Shown: positions 25,057 to 34,272, counted from the first letter of the stretch. The stretch: DNA of 40,978 nucleotides from Halorubrum sp. (GCA_003554605.1 PWGU01000003.1:1-40978); one strand, 5' to 3'. Made by a program: numbers and translations. The notes: generated by a model not told the origin, from the sequence alone.

Positions 25057-25953
25057 ATGAGCACGCAAGTTCCCGAACAACCGGAGGAATCGACCGAGTC
25101 GGCCGCGGAGACCGAGACACAGATACCCTCGAAGGGGGACGCCCGGCGCGAGGAGAAGCGCCGGCGCGCGGCCGAACGGCGGGCCCAGAAGCAGGCCGAG
25201 GAGGCCGAACGGGCGGCCGCCGATGAGGACACGATCGAGTTGAAGGTCTTCCGATATGACCCCGAAGTCGAGGGAAAACAGGAGCCGCGGTTCGACACGT
25301 TCCACGTCCCCTTCACGAAGGGGATGACCGTCCTCGACGCGCTCATGTACGCCCGCGACACCTACGACTCCTCGCTTACCTTCCGGCACTCCTGTCGGCA
25401 GGCGATCTGTGGGTCGGACGCGATGTTCGTCAACGGCAGCCAGAAGCTCGCGTGTAAGACCCAGATATCGGAGCTGCAGGAGCCGATCCGCGTCGAGCCG
25501 CTCCCGCACGCCGAGGTGACGAAGGACCTCGTCATCGAGATGGAGCACTTCTACGAGCAGATGCACGCGGTCGAACCCTACTTCCAGACGAACGAGCTTC
25601 CCGACGGCGAGTTGGAGGAGCAGCGGCAGTCACGGGAGAACCGCGAGAAGATCAAGATGTCCACGCGCTGTATCTGGTGTAGCGCCTGTATGTCCTCGTG
25701 TAACATCGCCGCCGGCGACAACGAGTACCTCGGGCCGGCCGCGATCAACAAGGCCTACCGGTTCGCGATGGACGAACGCGAGGGCGAGGACATCAAACAG
25801 AAGCGCCTGGAGATCATCGAGCAGGAACACGGCGTCTGGCGGTGTCAGACCCAGTTCTCCTGTACGGAGGTCTGTCCGAAGGACATTCCGCTCACCGAGC
25901 ACATCCAGGAGTTGAAGCGCGAAGCGGTCAAAAACAACCTCAAGTTCTGGTGA
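25057..25953 (+). CDS. sdhB: Succinate dehydrogenase iron-sulfur subunit
   Basis: Electron-transfer subunit of complex II, 298 residues. A highly charged, helical N-terminal extension of about 57 residues (Glu/Arg/Ala-rich) precedes the ferredoxin domain. The [2Fe-2S] ligands are C113, C118, D121 and C133; Asp in the third position, in CGSD, also occurs in the E. coli protein. The [4Fe-4S] and [3Fe-4S] ligands lie in CIWCSACMSSC (C205, C208, C211, C215) and CQTQFSCTEVCP (C263, C269, C273). The N-terminal extension is the only unusual part. Confidence 0.96.
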   Translation: MSTQVPEQPEESTESAAETETQIPSKGDARREEKRRRAAERRAQKQAEEAERAAADEDTIELKVFRYDPEVEGKQEPRFDTFHVPFTKGMTVLDALMYARDTYDSSLTFRHSCRQAICGSDAMFVNGSQKLACKTQISELQEPIRVEPLPHAEVTKDLVIEMEHFYEQMHAVEPYFQTNELPDGELEEQRQSRENREKIKMSTRCIWCSACMSSCNIAAGDNEYLGPAAINKAYRFAMDEREGEDIKQKRLEIIEQEHGVWRCQTQFSCTEVCPKDIPLTEHIQELKREAVKNNLKFW

Positions 25954-26006
25954 GCGTCGCAAACACGTTCAAGAGCATCCAGACCTAACCACTTATCATA
26001 CAACCC

Positions 26007-27836
26007 ATGCACGAACACGACGTCATCGTGGTCGGCGCCGGAGGGGCGGGCCTTCGGGCGGCGATCGCGGCACAGGAGGCGGGCGCTGACGCGGCGATCG
26101 TCTCGAAGTTGCACCCGGTTCGATCACACACCGGTGCCGCCGAGGGCGGAATCAACGCAGCGCTACGCGAGGCGGACTCCTGGGAGGATCACGCCTACGA
26201 CACGATGAAAGGCTCCGACTACCTCGGGGACGCTCCCGCCGTCGAGGCGCTCTGTAAGGGCAGCCCCGAGGAGGTCATCACCCTCGAACACTGGGGGATG
26301 CCCTTCTCGCGCGAGGAGGACGGCCGCGTCTCACAGCGCCCCTTCGGCGGGCTCTCGTTCCCGCGGACGACCTACGCGGGCGCGGAGACGGGTCACCAGA
26401 TGCTCCACGCGATGTACGAGCAGGTCGTCAAACGGGGGATCACGGTCTATGACGAATGGCACGTGATGGACCTCGCGGTCACCGACGAGGAGGATCCGGA
26501 GGATCGAACCTGTTACGGGGTCGTCGCCTACGACATCGCGAGCGGCGAGATCAGCGGCTTCCGCGCGAACGACGGGGTCATCCTCGCGACGGGCGGGATG
26601 GGACAGGTCTATGACCACACGACGAACGCGGTCGCGAACACCGGCGACGGCGTGGCGATGGCCTACCGCGCGGGCGTCCCGATGGAGGACATGGAGTTCA
26701 TCCAGTTCCACCCGACGACGCTGCCCTCCACGGGTGTGCTCATCTCCGAGGGGGTCCGCGGCGAGGGTGGGATCCTGTATAACGCCGAGGGTGAGCGATT
26801 CATGTTCGAACACGGCTACGCGAACAACGCCGGCGAACTCGCCTCCCGTGACGTCGTCTCCCGCGCGGAGTTGACGGAGGTCAACGAGGGCCGCGGGATC
26901 GAAGACGAGTACGTCCACCTCGATATGCGCCACCTCGGCGAGGAGCGCATCATCGACCGGTTGGAGAACATCCTGCACCTCGCGGAGGACTTCGAGGGTG
27001 CCGACGGGCTCACCGAGCCGATGCCCGTCAAGCCCGGCCAGCACTACGGGATGGGCGGCGTCGAGACGAACGAACACGGCGAGACCTGCATCAGCGGCCT
27101 GTATGCGGTCGGCGAGTGTGCCTGTGCGTCGGTGCACGGCGCGAATCGACTGGGCGGGAACGCCCTGCCCGAGCTCATCGTCTTCGGCAAGCGGGCGGGC
27201 CGCCACGCCGCCGGCGACGACCTCGGTGAGGCGGAGATCCCGACCGGCAAGACCGGCGAGTACGAGATGGCCGACTACGAGTTCGAGACGGAACTCGGCG
27301 AGTTGGGCGGAACGAGCCCCGCGGCCGCCGACGGTGGCGCGGTCGTTACGGACCCCGAGACCGTCCTCTCGGCCGCGGTCCAGCGGGCGGAAGCGTACGT
27401 CGAGGAGCTGATGGACCGGCGCGGGCGCAACCACGCGGAGATCCGCTCGGCCGTCCAGAAGACGATGACCCAACACGTCAACGTGTTCCGCGAGGAACCG
27501 GGGCTCAAGCAGGCGTTGGAGGACATCCAGGAGGCCCGCGAGGCGTACAAGGACGTCGCCGTCTCGGACCCCTCCCGGACGTACAACACCGACCTGATCC
27601 ACACGATGGAGACGCGAAACCTGCTTGACATCGCGGAGGCGCTGACGATGGGCGCGCTCGCGCGCAAGGAGTTCCGCGGCGCCCACTGGCGCAAGGAGAA
27701 TCAGATCCGCGACGACGAGGAGTGGCTCAAACACACGATGGTCTCGTGGAACGATGGCGAGCCGGAGCTGTGGTATAAACCCGTCATCCTTGAGGGCGAG
27801 AACAAGACGTACGAGCCGAAGGTCCGGTCCTACTGA
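26007..27836 (+). CDS. sdhA: Succinate dehydrogenase flavoprotein subunit
   Basis: Catalytic FAD subunit of complex II oxidising succinate to fumarate, 609 residues. The N-terminal Rossmann motif is VVGAGGAGLRAA. The histidine for covalent FAD is H41 in SHTGAAEGG. Active-site segments include QFHPTTLPSTGVLISEGVRGEGG and HGANRLGGNALPEL. The C-terminal helical domain carries NHAEIRSAVQKTM. A TATA-like CTTATCATA precedes the gene within the 53-nt gap after sdhB, so an internal promoter is possible. The 511-residue antisense ORF is a shadow. Confidence 0.97.
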   Translation: MHEHDVIVVGAGGAGLRAAIAAQEAGADAAIVSKLHPVRSHTGAAEGGINAALREADSWEDHAYDTMKGSDYLGDAPAVEALCKGSPEEVITLEHWGMPFSREEDGRVSQRPFGGLSFPRTTYAGAETGHQMLHAMYEQVVKRGITVYDEWHVMDLAVTDEEDPEDRTCYGVVAYDIASGEISGFRANDGVILATGGMGQVYDHTTNAVANTGDGVAMAYRAGVPMEDMEFIQFHPTTLPSTGVLISEGVRGEGGILYNAEGERFMFEHGYANNAGELASRDVVSRAELTEVNEGRGIEDEYVHLDMRHLGEERIIDRLENILHLAEDFEGADGLTEPMPVKPGQHYGMGGVETNEHGETCISGLYAVGECACASVHGANRLGGNALPELIVFGKRAGRHAAGDDLGEAEIPTGKTGEYEMADYEFETELGELGGTSPAAADGGAVVTDPETVLSAAVQRAEAYVEELMDRRGRNHAEIRSAVQKTMTQHVNVFREEPGLKQALEDIQEAREAYKDVAVSDPSRTYNTDLIHTMETRNLLDIAEALTMGALARKEFRGAHWRKENQIRDDEEWLKHTMVSWNDGEPELWYKPVILEGENKTYEPKVRSY

Positions 27837-28015
27837 GCCGGCGGGCCAGCCGCACGGATCCATCACCGTCGATCCGGATCCCTCACGGTTTCATATCCGT
27901 CAGGGGTCGAAAACGGTCGCCCTTCGGACGGAAACAGGGGTGTAATAAGGCCGTCTGCTGCCGACGATTGTATATTGAACGGCCAAAATCGGCGCTTTTG
28001 AGCTCTCTTGTGGTG

Positions 28016-28055
28016 TTTCGACGATCGTTGAATAGGGGGTTTATTATCGTCGAAA
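28016..28055. promoter_or_regulatory. Inverted repeat flanking the promoter of the small HTH gene
   Basis: TTTCGACGAT (28016-28025) and ATCGTCGAAA (28046-28055) form a perfect 10-bp inverted repeat 20 bp apart. The TATA-like TTTATTATC (28040-28048) lies inside it, about 30 nt upstream of ATG 28073. Arm centres are 30 bp apart, close to three helical turns. This is a strong candidate operator, probably for the encoded HTH protein. The surrounding 236-bp gap is AT-rich and contains no other gene. Confidence 0.6.
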
Positions 28056-28072
28056 TACTAAGTCCAACCAAG

Positions 28073-28291
28073 ATGTTACAAACGGAGGCGGCGACGCGAC
28101 CGCTACCACCGGAGTTGCAGTCACCGCGCGCCAAACTCGTGTATCTGTATCTGACGACGAACGGCGAGGCGACCGTCGGCGAACTGGCCGACGACCTCGG
28201 CATGAAGAAGATCGCGCTGTACGGCGTGTTAAAGACCCTCCGCCAGCAGGACCTCGTCGACGCCGATCACGAGACGTACACCCTCACGTGA
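28073..28291 (+). CDS. Small winged-helix DNA-binding protein
   Basis: Protein of 72 residues consisting almost only of a MarR/TrmB-like HTH: SPRAKLVYLYLTTNGEATVGELADDLGMKKIALYGVLKTLRQQDLVD, then a short wing (HETYTLT). It lacks an effector domain. ATG 28073 is preferred over the track's 27968 because of the TATA box about 30 nt upstream and because the extension is AT-rich and unlike coding sequence. It is probably autoregulated through the flanking inverted repeat. Other targets are unknown; sdhA lies upstream and a uracil-DNA glycosylase downstream. Confidence 0.8.
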   Translation: MLQTEAATRPLPPELQSPRAKLVYLYLTTNGEATVGELADDLGMKKIALYGVLKTLRQQDLVDADHETYTLT

Positions 28292-28336
28292 CTGGCGGGC
28301 GAGCCATTTAGGCCCCTTCGACACCAGAATCGGATC

Positions 28337-28972
28337 GTGGACGCCAATCAACGCGAGTTCGCGAACCCGTTCGGGATGGATACCGCCTGTGAGAACTGTC
28401 CCGAGCTTTGCGACTCTCGCGAGCGGATCGTCCACGGCTACGGCGACGTCGGCGCGGAGTTCCTCGTCGTCGGCGAGGCGCCGACGGCCGCCGCCGAGGC
28501 GAATGGCGTCCCCTTCACAGGCGCAGAGGGCGGCGAGCGGATGCAGGACATCTTTGCCGAACTCGGCTTCGTTCGCTCGTCGCCGAAGGCGACGGAGCCG
28601 GACGTCCAGAACGTCTTTTTCACGTACCTGACGCGCTGTCGACACCCCGAACGCGACCCGACCGACCGGGAGGTGGAGACGTGCGAGCCCTTCCTCAACG
28701 CCGAGATCCGGAGCATCAACCCCCAGATCATCGTGCCGGTCGGCGAACGGGCGCTACGTGCGCTCGCGCTGGAGTACACCACGCGTCGACCGGATTCGTT
28801 CGACATCGACGCCGAGCACGCGACGACGATCCGCGGCCGTGGCTTCGAGATCGTTCCGATGCGTGAGCCGGCGGGGATGACCGACGCCGAGGCCGATGCC
28901 TTCATCGAACACCTCCGCGGGGAGGTCTTGAGCCGGGATTACCGGCAGACGAAGGGTCGCCAAAATCGGTGA
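28337..28972 (+). CDS. udg: Family 4/5 uracil-DNA glycosylase
   Basis: Removes uracil from DNA in base-excision repair. Protein of 211 residues from a GTG start, with a TATA-like CATTTAGG about 28 nt upstream. Fe-S cluster cysteines appear in CENCPELC (C18, C21, C25) and in CRHPERDPTDREVETC. The catalytic region is LVVGEAPTAAAEANGVPFTG, and the C-terminal loop is EIVPMREPA, where the family often has HPS/HPA; this variant position deserves alignment. It is convergent with moeA. Confidence 0.87.
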   Translation: MDANQREFANPFGMDTACENCPELCDSRERIVHGYGDVGAEFLVVGEAPTAAAEANGVPFTGAEGGERMQDIFAELGFVRSSPKATEPDVQNVFFTYLTRCRHPERDPTDREVETCEPFLNAEIRSINPQIIVPVGERALRALALEYTTRRPDSFDIDAEHATTIRGRGFEIVPMREPAGMTDAEADAFIEHLRGEVLSRDYRQTKGRQNR

Positions 28973-28991
28973 GCGCGAAGACGACGTCCGT

Positions 28992-30950
28992 CTATTCCGA
29001 ATAGCCGGCGAGCCCGCGGAGGATGTCGTCAACGTCCGTGAGCGCCGTCTCAACCTCCGTGACGGCGTCCCGATCGACCCGGTCGGGGGCGGCACGGACG
29101 ACGACCCGCTGCTCGCCGAGCGGGACGAACGCGGCACCGAGCCGGCTGGCCGTCGCCCTGAGGCCGAGGCCGACGTCCGCGTCGCCGGCGAGGACCCGGC
29201 GGACGGGGCTTTCGAAGGCGCGCACCGTCAACCCGTAGCCGTCGATCGCCGCCGTGAGCGCCGTCCGTTCGACGTCCCGTTCGGCGGCGAGCTCCGCGAG
29301 GGCATCGTCGAGGCTTCCTCGGAGCCCGGAATCGGTCGGGCGGTTCACGAGTCGAAGGTCGCGGTCGACGAGGTCGGCGAGCTCGCGGACACCCCGTGGA
29401 TTTCCGTCAGGGACGACGAGCCCCCACTCGCGGGTCCAGCCGCCGAGTTCGACGTGGTCGACCTCGCGGGCGAGCGGCCCGGCAGTGACGGCGATATCGG
29501 GCACGCCGTCACGGAGCCGTCGGAAGCCCTCGCGGGAGCCGACGGGGAGGTATCGGGGGTTCTCAAGCCGGTCGAGCAGCCGGTTGAGCGCGGGGTCGTC
29601 CTCACCGACCCCGAGCAGCGTGGGGGGACGAACGTCGGGTGAAAAGAGCGTGACCGTCACCGGCTCGTCCGCGTCGAGGTATTCGGTATCGGGATCGACG
29701 GCGACGATGCCGTCCGCCTCGACGAGGCTCGTCGTCGCGCCCGAGCCCTTATCAACCGGATAGACGAGCGGGGCAACTTCGGGTTCACCGCCCGTCTCAT
29801 CCGCGTCGCCGTCGGACGGGTCCGAAACGTCAAGCACGCCGACCGGCATCAGTCGAAGCCGCCCCTCGCCGTAGCGCTCGCGGAGCGCCATCCGCCCCTC
29901 GACCGTCGCCGTCGGCGGCTCGGGACGCCCGGCCGCCCGACGGATCGCGGGGGCGACGAACGTCCGGAAGATCGTGAGCGCAGAGACGGGGTAGCCGGGA
30001 AGTCCGACGTAGGCGGATTCGCCGCCGTCGGCGCGGTCGAGCCGCCCGATGAGCATCGGCTTGCCGGGTTTGACCGCGACACCATGCACGAGGAGGTCGC
30101 CCCGCTCCTCGATGACGCGGTAGATCACGTCGACCGCGCTCGCCGAGGTCGACCCGCTCGAACAGACGAGGTCGCACTCGTCGGCGGCACGTCGGAGGAG
30201 CCGCTCCATCTCGTCGTAATCGTCGCCCGCGTGCGGATAGAGAACCGGCTCGCCGCCCGCCTCGGCGACGCCCGCGGCGATCGTCGTCGAGTTGACGTCG
30301 TAGATCTCCCCGCGGGTGGGGTCAAGCGGCTCGCCGGGACGAACCAGTTCGTCGCCCGTCGAGACGATCCCCACGGTGGGTTTCCCGCGGACCGGCACCG
30401 CCTCCACCCCAAGCGCCGAAAGGAGGCCGATCTCCCGGGCGGTCAGCCGCGTGCCGGGGCCGAGCGCGCGGGCACCGGCGGCGACGTCGGCACCGGCGGT
30501 CATCACGTGATCCCCGGGCGCGACGGCGGTTCGGATGGCGATCGTGGCTCTTCCGTCGCTCGCGTCACCGACCTCGTCCGTGCGCTCGACCATCACGACC
30601 GCGTCCGCCTCCTCGGGCATCACGGCACCGGTCGAGATCTCGACGCAGGTGCCGGGCTCGACGGTCACCGAGGGCGTCTCACCCGCGTGGACGGCCCCGA
30701 CACGGATCAACTCGGCGGGGTCGGCCTCGTCGGCCCCGAAGGTATCGCGTGCGCGGACCGCATAGCCGTCCATCGACGCCCGGTCGAACCCCGGCACGTC
30801 GAGGTCGGCGTCGATCCGTTCGGCGAGGACGCGACCGCGCGCCTCCGAGAGCGGCACCGTCTCCGGCTCCGGGGTGAGATCGAGCGAGGCGATCGCCTCG
30901 TGGGCGGCCTCGGGCGACACGAGGTCGTGGAACTCCCGGCGGTCGCTCAT
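28992..30950 (-). CDS. moeA: MoeA fused to a periplasmic-binding-like (substrate-binding) domain
   Basis: Molybdenum cofactor protein of 652 residues. The N-terminal MoeA region (about 1-400) has RASMDGYAVRARD, VGIVSTGDELVRPGE, SSGSTSASAVDVIYRV and GLPGYPVSALTIF. The C-terminal region (about 430-640) is a LysR/PBP-like domain (EGFRRLRDGVPDIAVTAGPLA, LRLVNRPTDSGLR, GLGLRATASRLGAAFVPLG), probably sensing or binding molybdate or tungstate or the cofactor. The start at 30950 overlaps the upstream moeA stop (ATGA), so the two are co-translated. In place of the TGGSSVGE loop seen in its partner it has SGSTSASA, as in other PBP-fused MoeA proteins. Confidence 0.92.
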   Translation of the reverse strand: MSDRREFHDLVSPEAAHEAIASLDLTPEPETVPLSEARGRVLAERIDADLDVPGFDRASMDGYAVRARDTFGADEADPAELIRVGAVHAGETPSVTVEPGTCVEISTGAVMPEEADAVVMVERTDEVGDASDGRATIAIRTAVAPGDHVMTAGADVAAGARALGPGTRLTAREIGLLSALGVEAVPVRGKPTVGIVSTGDELVRPGEPLDPTRGEIYDVNSTTIAAGVAEAGGEPVLYPHAGDDYDEMERLLRRAADECDLVCSSGSTSASAVDVIYRVIEERGDLLVHGVAVKPGKPMLIGRLDRADGGESAYVGLPGYPVSALTIFRTFVAPAIRRAAGRPEPPTATVEGRMALRERYGEGRLRLMPVGVLDVSDPSDGDADETGGEPEVAPLVYPVDKGSGATTSLVEADGIVAVDPDTEYLDADEPVTVTLFSPDVRPPTLLGVGEDDPALNRLLDRLENPRYLPVGSREGFRRLRDGVPDIAVTAGPLAREVDHVELGGWTREWGLVVPDGNPRGVRELADLVDRDLRLVNRPTDSGLRGSLDDALAELAAERDVERTALTAAIDGYGLTVRAFESPVRRVLAGDADVGLGLRATASRLGAAFVPLGEQRVVVRAAPDRVDRDAVTEVETALTDVDDILRGLAGYSE

Positions 30951-32236
30951 GGGGTCACCTCCCACAGCTGCACGTCGACGAGTTCGCCGGCGTCGAGGCC
31001 CTCCCGCGGCTCGGGGACGACGACCCAGCCCGTCGCGAGCGCGACGCTCGACAGGACGCCGGAGCCGCTCGCGCGGGTCGGGGTGGCGATGTGTGCCACC
31101 TCCCTCGCCGCGTCGCCCTCGGCGTCCTCGCCCCCCGCGTCGGCGTCGGCATCCTCCACCCCTTCGCCGTCGGATGTCAACCGTACCCGTGCGAACGTCC
31201 GGGTTCCCGGTTCGCTCGGGATCTTTCGGTCCAGCCGGGCCCGCCGCGTTGGGAACGGCTCGGTGGTGGTCCCCGCGACCCTTTTTAACACAGGACGGAG
31301 GAACTGCGCGGCGTTGACGATACAGGCGACCGGGTAGCCCGGCAGGCAGACCACGGGCGTGTCCTCGATGACGCCGAGACAGACCGGGTGGCCGGGTTTG
31401 AGCGCGACCCCGTGGACGAGCACCTCCCCGAGGTCGTCAAGGACCTCCGGGATCAGGTCCCGCTCGCCGACCGAAGATCCGCCGGTCGTCACGACCACGT
31501 CGGCGTCGAGGTCGCGCTCGAATGCCGCCGCGAGCGACTGCTCGTCGTCGGTGACGATCGACCGATAGCGGGGGACGCCGCCCCACCGTTCGACCAGCCG
31601 GGAGACGGTGAGCCCGTTGGTCTCGATCACCTGCCCCGGTTCGGGGTCCGATTGAACCAGTTCCTCCCCGGTCGGGATCACGGCCACCTCGGGGCGCTCG
31701 TGGACGGTCACCGACTCGATCCCCACCGATTTACACAGCCCGAGATCCGAGGGGCGGAGGACGTGACCGGGCCCGTAGAGTCGCTGTCCCTCGGCGACGT
31801 CCTCGCCGGCCGCCCCGACGTTCTCGCCGGCGGCGACCGCGTCGAACGTCTCCACCTCGTCGCCGACCTCCTCGACGTGTTCGATCATCACGACCGCGTC
31901 GGCACCCGCCGGGAGGTCGCTTCCGGTGTGGACGCGGGCGGCCTCGCCGGGGCCGACCGGTCCCTCCCGCGCTGTCGCTCTGAGGACGGCGGGCGAGCGG
32001 TTGGAGGCCCCGAAGGTGTCCTCGGCGCGGACGGCGTATCCGTCCATCGCTGCCCGGTCGTAGCCCGGGACGGGAACGGGTGCGTCGATCGGCTCGGCGA
32101 GGACGCGGCCGTCGGCGTCCCCGAGGGGGACCGTCTCCGACCGCCCGTGGGGGGAGGTGGCATCGAGGAGCGTCGAGCGCGCCTCGGCGACGCGGGTCCG
32201 TTGTTTGAACCCGGCCTGACGTCTGTCGTTGGTCAT
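30947..32236 (-). CDS. moeA: Molybdopterin molybdenumtransferase MoeA
   Basis: Inserts molybdate into adenylylated molybdopterin. Protein of 429 residues with canonical MoeA motifs: RAAMDGYAVRAEDTFG, VHTGSDLPAGADAVV, IPTGEELV, TTGGSSVGERD and LPGYPVAC. An acidic linker DADADAGGEDAEGD interrupts domain IV near residue 370. It is the first gene of a two-gene operon with the PBP-fused MoeA. Paired moeA genes are common in haloarchaea and may separate Mo from W insertion or two steps of the reaction. Confidence 0.93.
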   Translation of the reverse strand: MTNDRRQAGFKQRTRVAEARSTLLDATSPHGRSETVPLGDADGRVLAEPIDAPVPVPGYDRAAMDGYAVRAEDTFGASNRSPAVLRATAREGPVGPGEAARVHTGSDLPAGADAVVMIEHVEEVGDEVETFDAVAAGENVGAAGEDVAEGQRLYGPGHVLRPSDLGLCKSVGIESVTVHERPEVAVIPTGEELVQSDPEPGQVIETNGLTVSRLVERWGGVPRYRSIVTDDEQSLAAAFERDLDADVVVTTGGSSVGERDLIPEVLDDLGEVLVHGVALKPGHPVCLGVIEDTPVVCLPGYPVACIVNAAQFLRPVLKRVAGTTTEPFPTRRARLDRKIPSEPGTRTFARVRLTSDGEGVEDADADAGGEDAEGDAAREVAHIATPTRASGSGVLSSVALATGWVVVPEPREGLDAGELVDVQLWEVTP

Positions 32237-32278
32237 ATCCCTCGTTTCGGTTCCGGGAGCAAAAACCCCGCTCTCGGC

Positions 32279-32611
32279 TCACGCGAGGACGACGAATCGG
32301 AGGATCCAGAGCGTCACCATGCCGACGCCGATGGTCGCGAAGACGTTCTCGGTGCGCCACGCGACCGCGCCGGCGACGACCCCGGCGATCAGCCGCTCGT
32401 CGAGCAACGTGGCCGCGACGGTGGGTCGAAGCGTGACGAGGTCGGGGACGACGAGCGCGGCGAGGACCGCCGGCGGGACGTATTTGAGCACCCGCATCAC
32501 CGTCGGCGGAACCGCGTCGATCCGGCCGAAGAGGTGGATGAACGAGTAGCGGAAGCCGTAGGTCGCGACCCCGATGAGGACGATGGCGAGCCAGATCCGG
32601 GCATCGCTCAT
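32279..32611 (-). CDS. azlD: AzlD-family branched-chain amino acid transport protein
   Basis: Small membrane subunit (110 residues from ATG 32611) of the AzlCD exporter pair. It has four hydrophobic segments, an N-terminal MSDARIWLAIVLIGVATYGFRYSF and VLKYVPPAVLAALVVPDL, matching AzlD. A GTG at 32662 overlapping the azlC stop (GTGA) would add 17 residues and is a possible start given the coupling. It is read after azlC on the minus strand. AzlCD exports branched-chain amino acids in characterised bacteria. Confidence 0.88.
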   Translation of the reverse strand: MSDARIWLAIVLIGVATYGFRYSFIHLFGRIDAVPPTVMRVLKYVPPAVLAALVVPDLVTLRPTVAATLLDERLIAGVVAGAVAWRTENVFATIGVGMVTLWILRFVVLA

Positions 32612-32658
32612 CGCGGTCGTTCCCGCGGAGGTACCCACGACACCGCCGGAGGCGGGGA

Positions 32659-33330
32659 TCACGTCACCACCTCGACGAGGAGCCCGGCGACGATGCCGGC
32701 GGTCGCGCCGACGAGCAGGCCGAGGCTGAACGGCACGCCGGCGGCGAGAAGGGCGACGACCCCACCGACCGCGCCGGCGACCGTCGTCGGGCGGTCCTTC
32801 ATCGCGGGGACGAGCAGCGCGAGGAAGACGAGCGGGACCGCGAAGGTGAGCCCCCACGCCTCCGGGACGCCCGCGCCGAGGACGAACCCGATGACGGTCG
32901 AAACCTGCCAGACGAGCCACAGCGGGGTGGCGACGCCGAGGTAGTATCGCCAGCGGCTCCGCTCCGTGTCACCGGTGAATTCGGCGATGGAGAGCGCGTA
33001 CGCCTGATCGGTGAGGACGTAGGCGAGCCCCGCACGCAGCCGCTCGCCGTACTCGGCGAAGTGCGGGGCGATGGAGGCCGAGTACATCACCACCCGAAGG
33101 TTGATCACGACCGCGGTCGCGACGACGACCGCGAAGGGCGCGTTCGCGCCGATGAGGTCGAGCGCCGCGAGTTGGGAGGCCCCCGCGAAGACGATGACGG
33201 ACATCCCGACCGCCTGTGTGAACCCGAGTCCGGCCTCGACGGCGGCGATCCCGGCGACGAGCCCGAAGGGCGCGATCCCCAAAAGCAGCGGCGACACGTC
33301 GCGTGCGCCCGCTCGGAGGTCCTCATGCAT
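32659..33330 (-). CDS. azlC: AzlC-family branched-chain amino acid transport protein
   Basis: Large membrane subunit of AzlCD, 223 residues. Typical AzlC segments are GIAPFGLVAGIAAVEAG, VIVFAGASQLAALDLIG, VVINLRVVMYSASIAPHF and YVLTDQAYALSIAEF. ATG 33330 is chosen over the track start 33357, because a TATA-like GATTTAAAAACC lies between them. It is translated just before azlD with a stop/start overlap if the GTG start of azlD is used. The transported substrate is inferred from family only. Confidence 0.9.
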   Translation of the reverse strand: MHEDLRAGARDVSPLLLGIAPFGLVAGIAAVEAGLGFTQAVGMSVIVFAGASQLAALDLIGANAPFAVVVATAVVINLRVVMYSASIAPHFAEYGERLRAGLAYVLTDQAYALSIAEFTGDTERSRWRYYLGVATPLWLVWQVSTVIGFVLGAGVPEAWGLTFAVPLVFLALLVPAMKDRPTTVAGAVGGVVALLAAGVPFSLGLLVGATAGIVAGLLVEVVT

Positions 33331-33429
33331 ACGTTCGGTTTTTAAATCAGGGGCCAAGTCGATACCGGATCGGTGACGGGTCGGTGACGACCGGGACCGT
33401 GGGACTGACCGCCACCTGCGGTCCCGGGA

Positions 33430-34272
33430 TCACTCCCGCGAGTACAGCGGCTCGTCGTACTTCGCCGCGAGGAAATCGGCGTGATCGAGTTTGGCGTTCG
33501 CCTTCCGGAACGTCCCCAAAAGCGAGTGGACCTCACGGTCCGTGGGGTGGGCACGGCCGAGCAGCCGGCGCATCAACAGCGCATTCCGCTCGCGACGATG
33601 TGCTCGCTCGCCAGTCGCCGCGAGGAACTCCCCGAAGAACTCGTGGAACTGTTCGATGTCGGCCTCCGAGGCGCGAGTGACGTCGACGTCCGGGAGTTGG
33701 GTCTCGGAGACGGTCAGATCGCGGAGCTCATATAAAAGGACCGTGGCGGCCTGCCCCAGGTTTAACACGGGGTAGTCGTCCGCGGCGGGGATCGAACAGA
33801 CCTCGTCGATCCGGGAGAGCTCGTCGTTGTTGAGCCCGCGTCCCTCGCGGCCGAAGACGAGCGCGGTCGGCGCGGCGACCGCCTTCAACGACTCGCGAAG
33901 CTCGACGGGCGTTTTAAACGGGAACCGTTCGTGGCGGCGGTCGTCCTCGCCGGTGATCGCCGTCGTCCCCACAGTGTAGTAGTTCTCTACGACCTCCTCG
34001 AAGGTGACCTCCTCGGCGTTCGGAAGCACGTCCTCGCGGGCGTGGCCGGCGAAGCCGTACGCCTCGCCGTCGGGGTCGAGTTCGGGGGGGTTCACGAGCT
34101 TCAGCTCGGAGAGCCCGAAGTTCTTCATCGCCCGGGCGATGGTGCCGATGTTGCCGGGGGTCTCCGGTTCGACCACGACGACGACCGGCTTCGGGCGATG
34201 AGCGGGACGATGATCGTCGCTACCGGCGGGGTCGTCGATGGGTGAGCCGTTCGCTGGTTCGTCGTCGCTCAT
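33430..34272 (-). CDS. trmJ: SPOUT RNA 2'-O-methyltransferase, TrmJ-type
   Basis: SpoU-class methyltransferase, probably tRNA (cytidine/uridine-32)-2'-O-methyltransferase TrmJ. Protein of 280 residues: an acidic leader of about 27 residues, then motif 1 NIGTIARAMKNFG, motif 2 ALVFGREGRGLNNDEL and motif 3 NLGQAATVLLYEL, forming the trefoil-knot SAM site. A helical C-terminal extension follows, as in TrmJ. Its start overlaps the stop of the upstream cysteine-containing gene (ATGA), so the two may act together. Confidence 0.9.
   Translation of the reverse strand: MSDDEPANGSPIDDPAGSDDHRPAHRPKPVVVVVEPETPGNIGTIARAMKNFGLSELKLVNPPELDPDGEAYGFAGHAREDVLPNAEEVTFEEVVENYYTVGTTAITGEDDRRHERFPFKTPVELRESLKAVAAPTALVFGREGRGLNNDELSRIDEVCSIPAADDYPVLNLGQAATVLLYELRDLTVSETQLPDVDVTRASEADIEQFHEFFGEFLAATGERAHRRERNALLMRRLLGRAHPTDREVHSLLGTFRKANAKLDHADFLAAKYDEPLYSRE

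Noticed and set aside
26331-27866. 511-codon minus-strand ORF opposite sdhA
   Set aside because: Antisense shadow caused by high third-position G+C. sdhA on the plus strand has all complex II flavoprotein motifs, and the shadow has Arg/Leu/Val-rich, low-information composition.
31388-32944. 518-codon plus-strand ORF opposite moeA and azlCD
   Set aside because: Shadow frame spanning three real minus-strand genes, with no recognisable domain.
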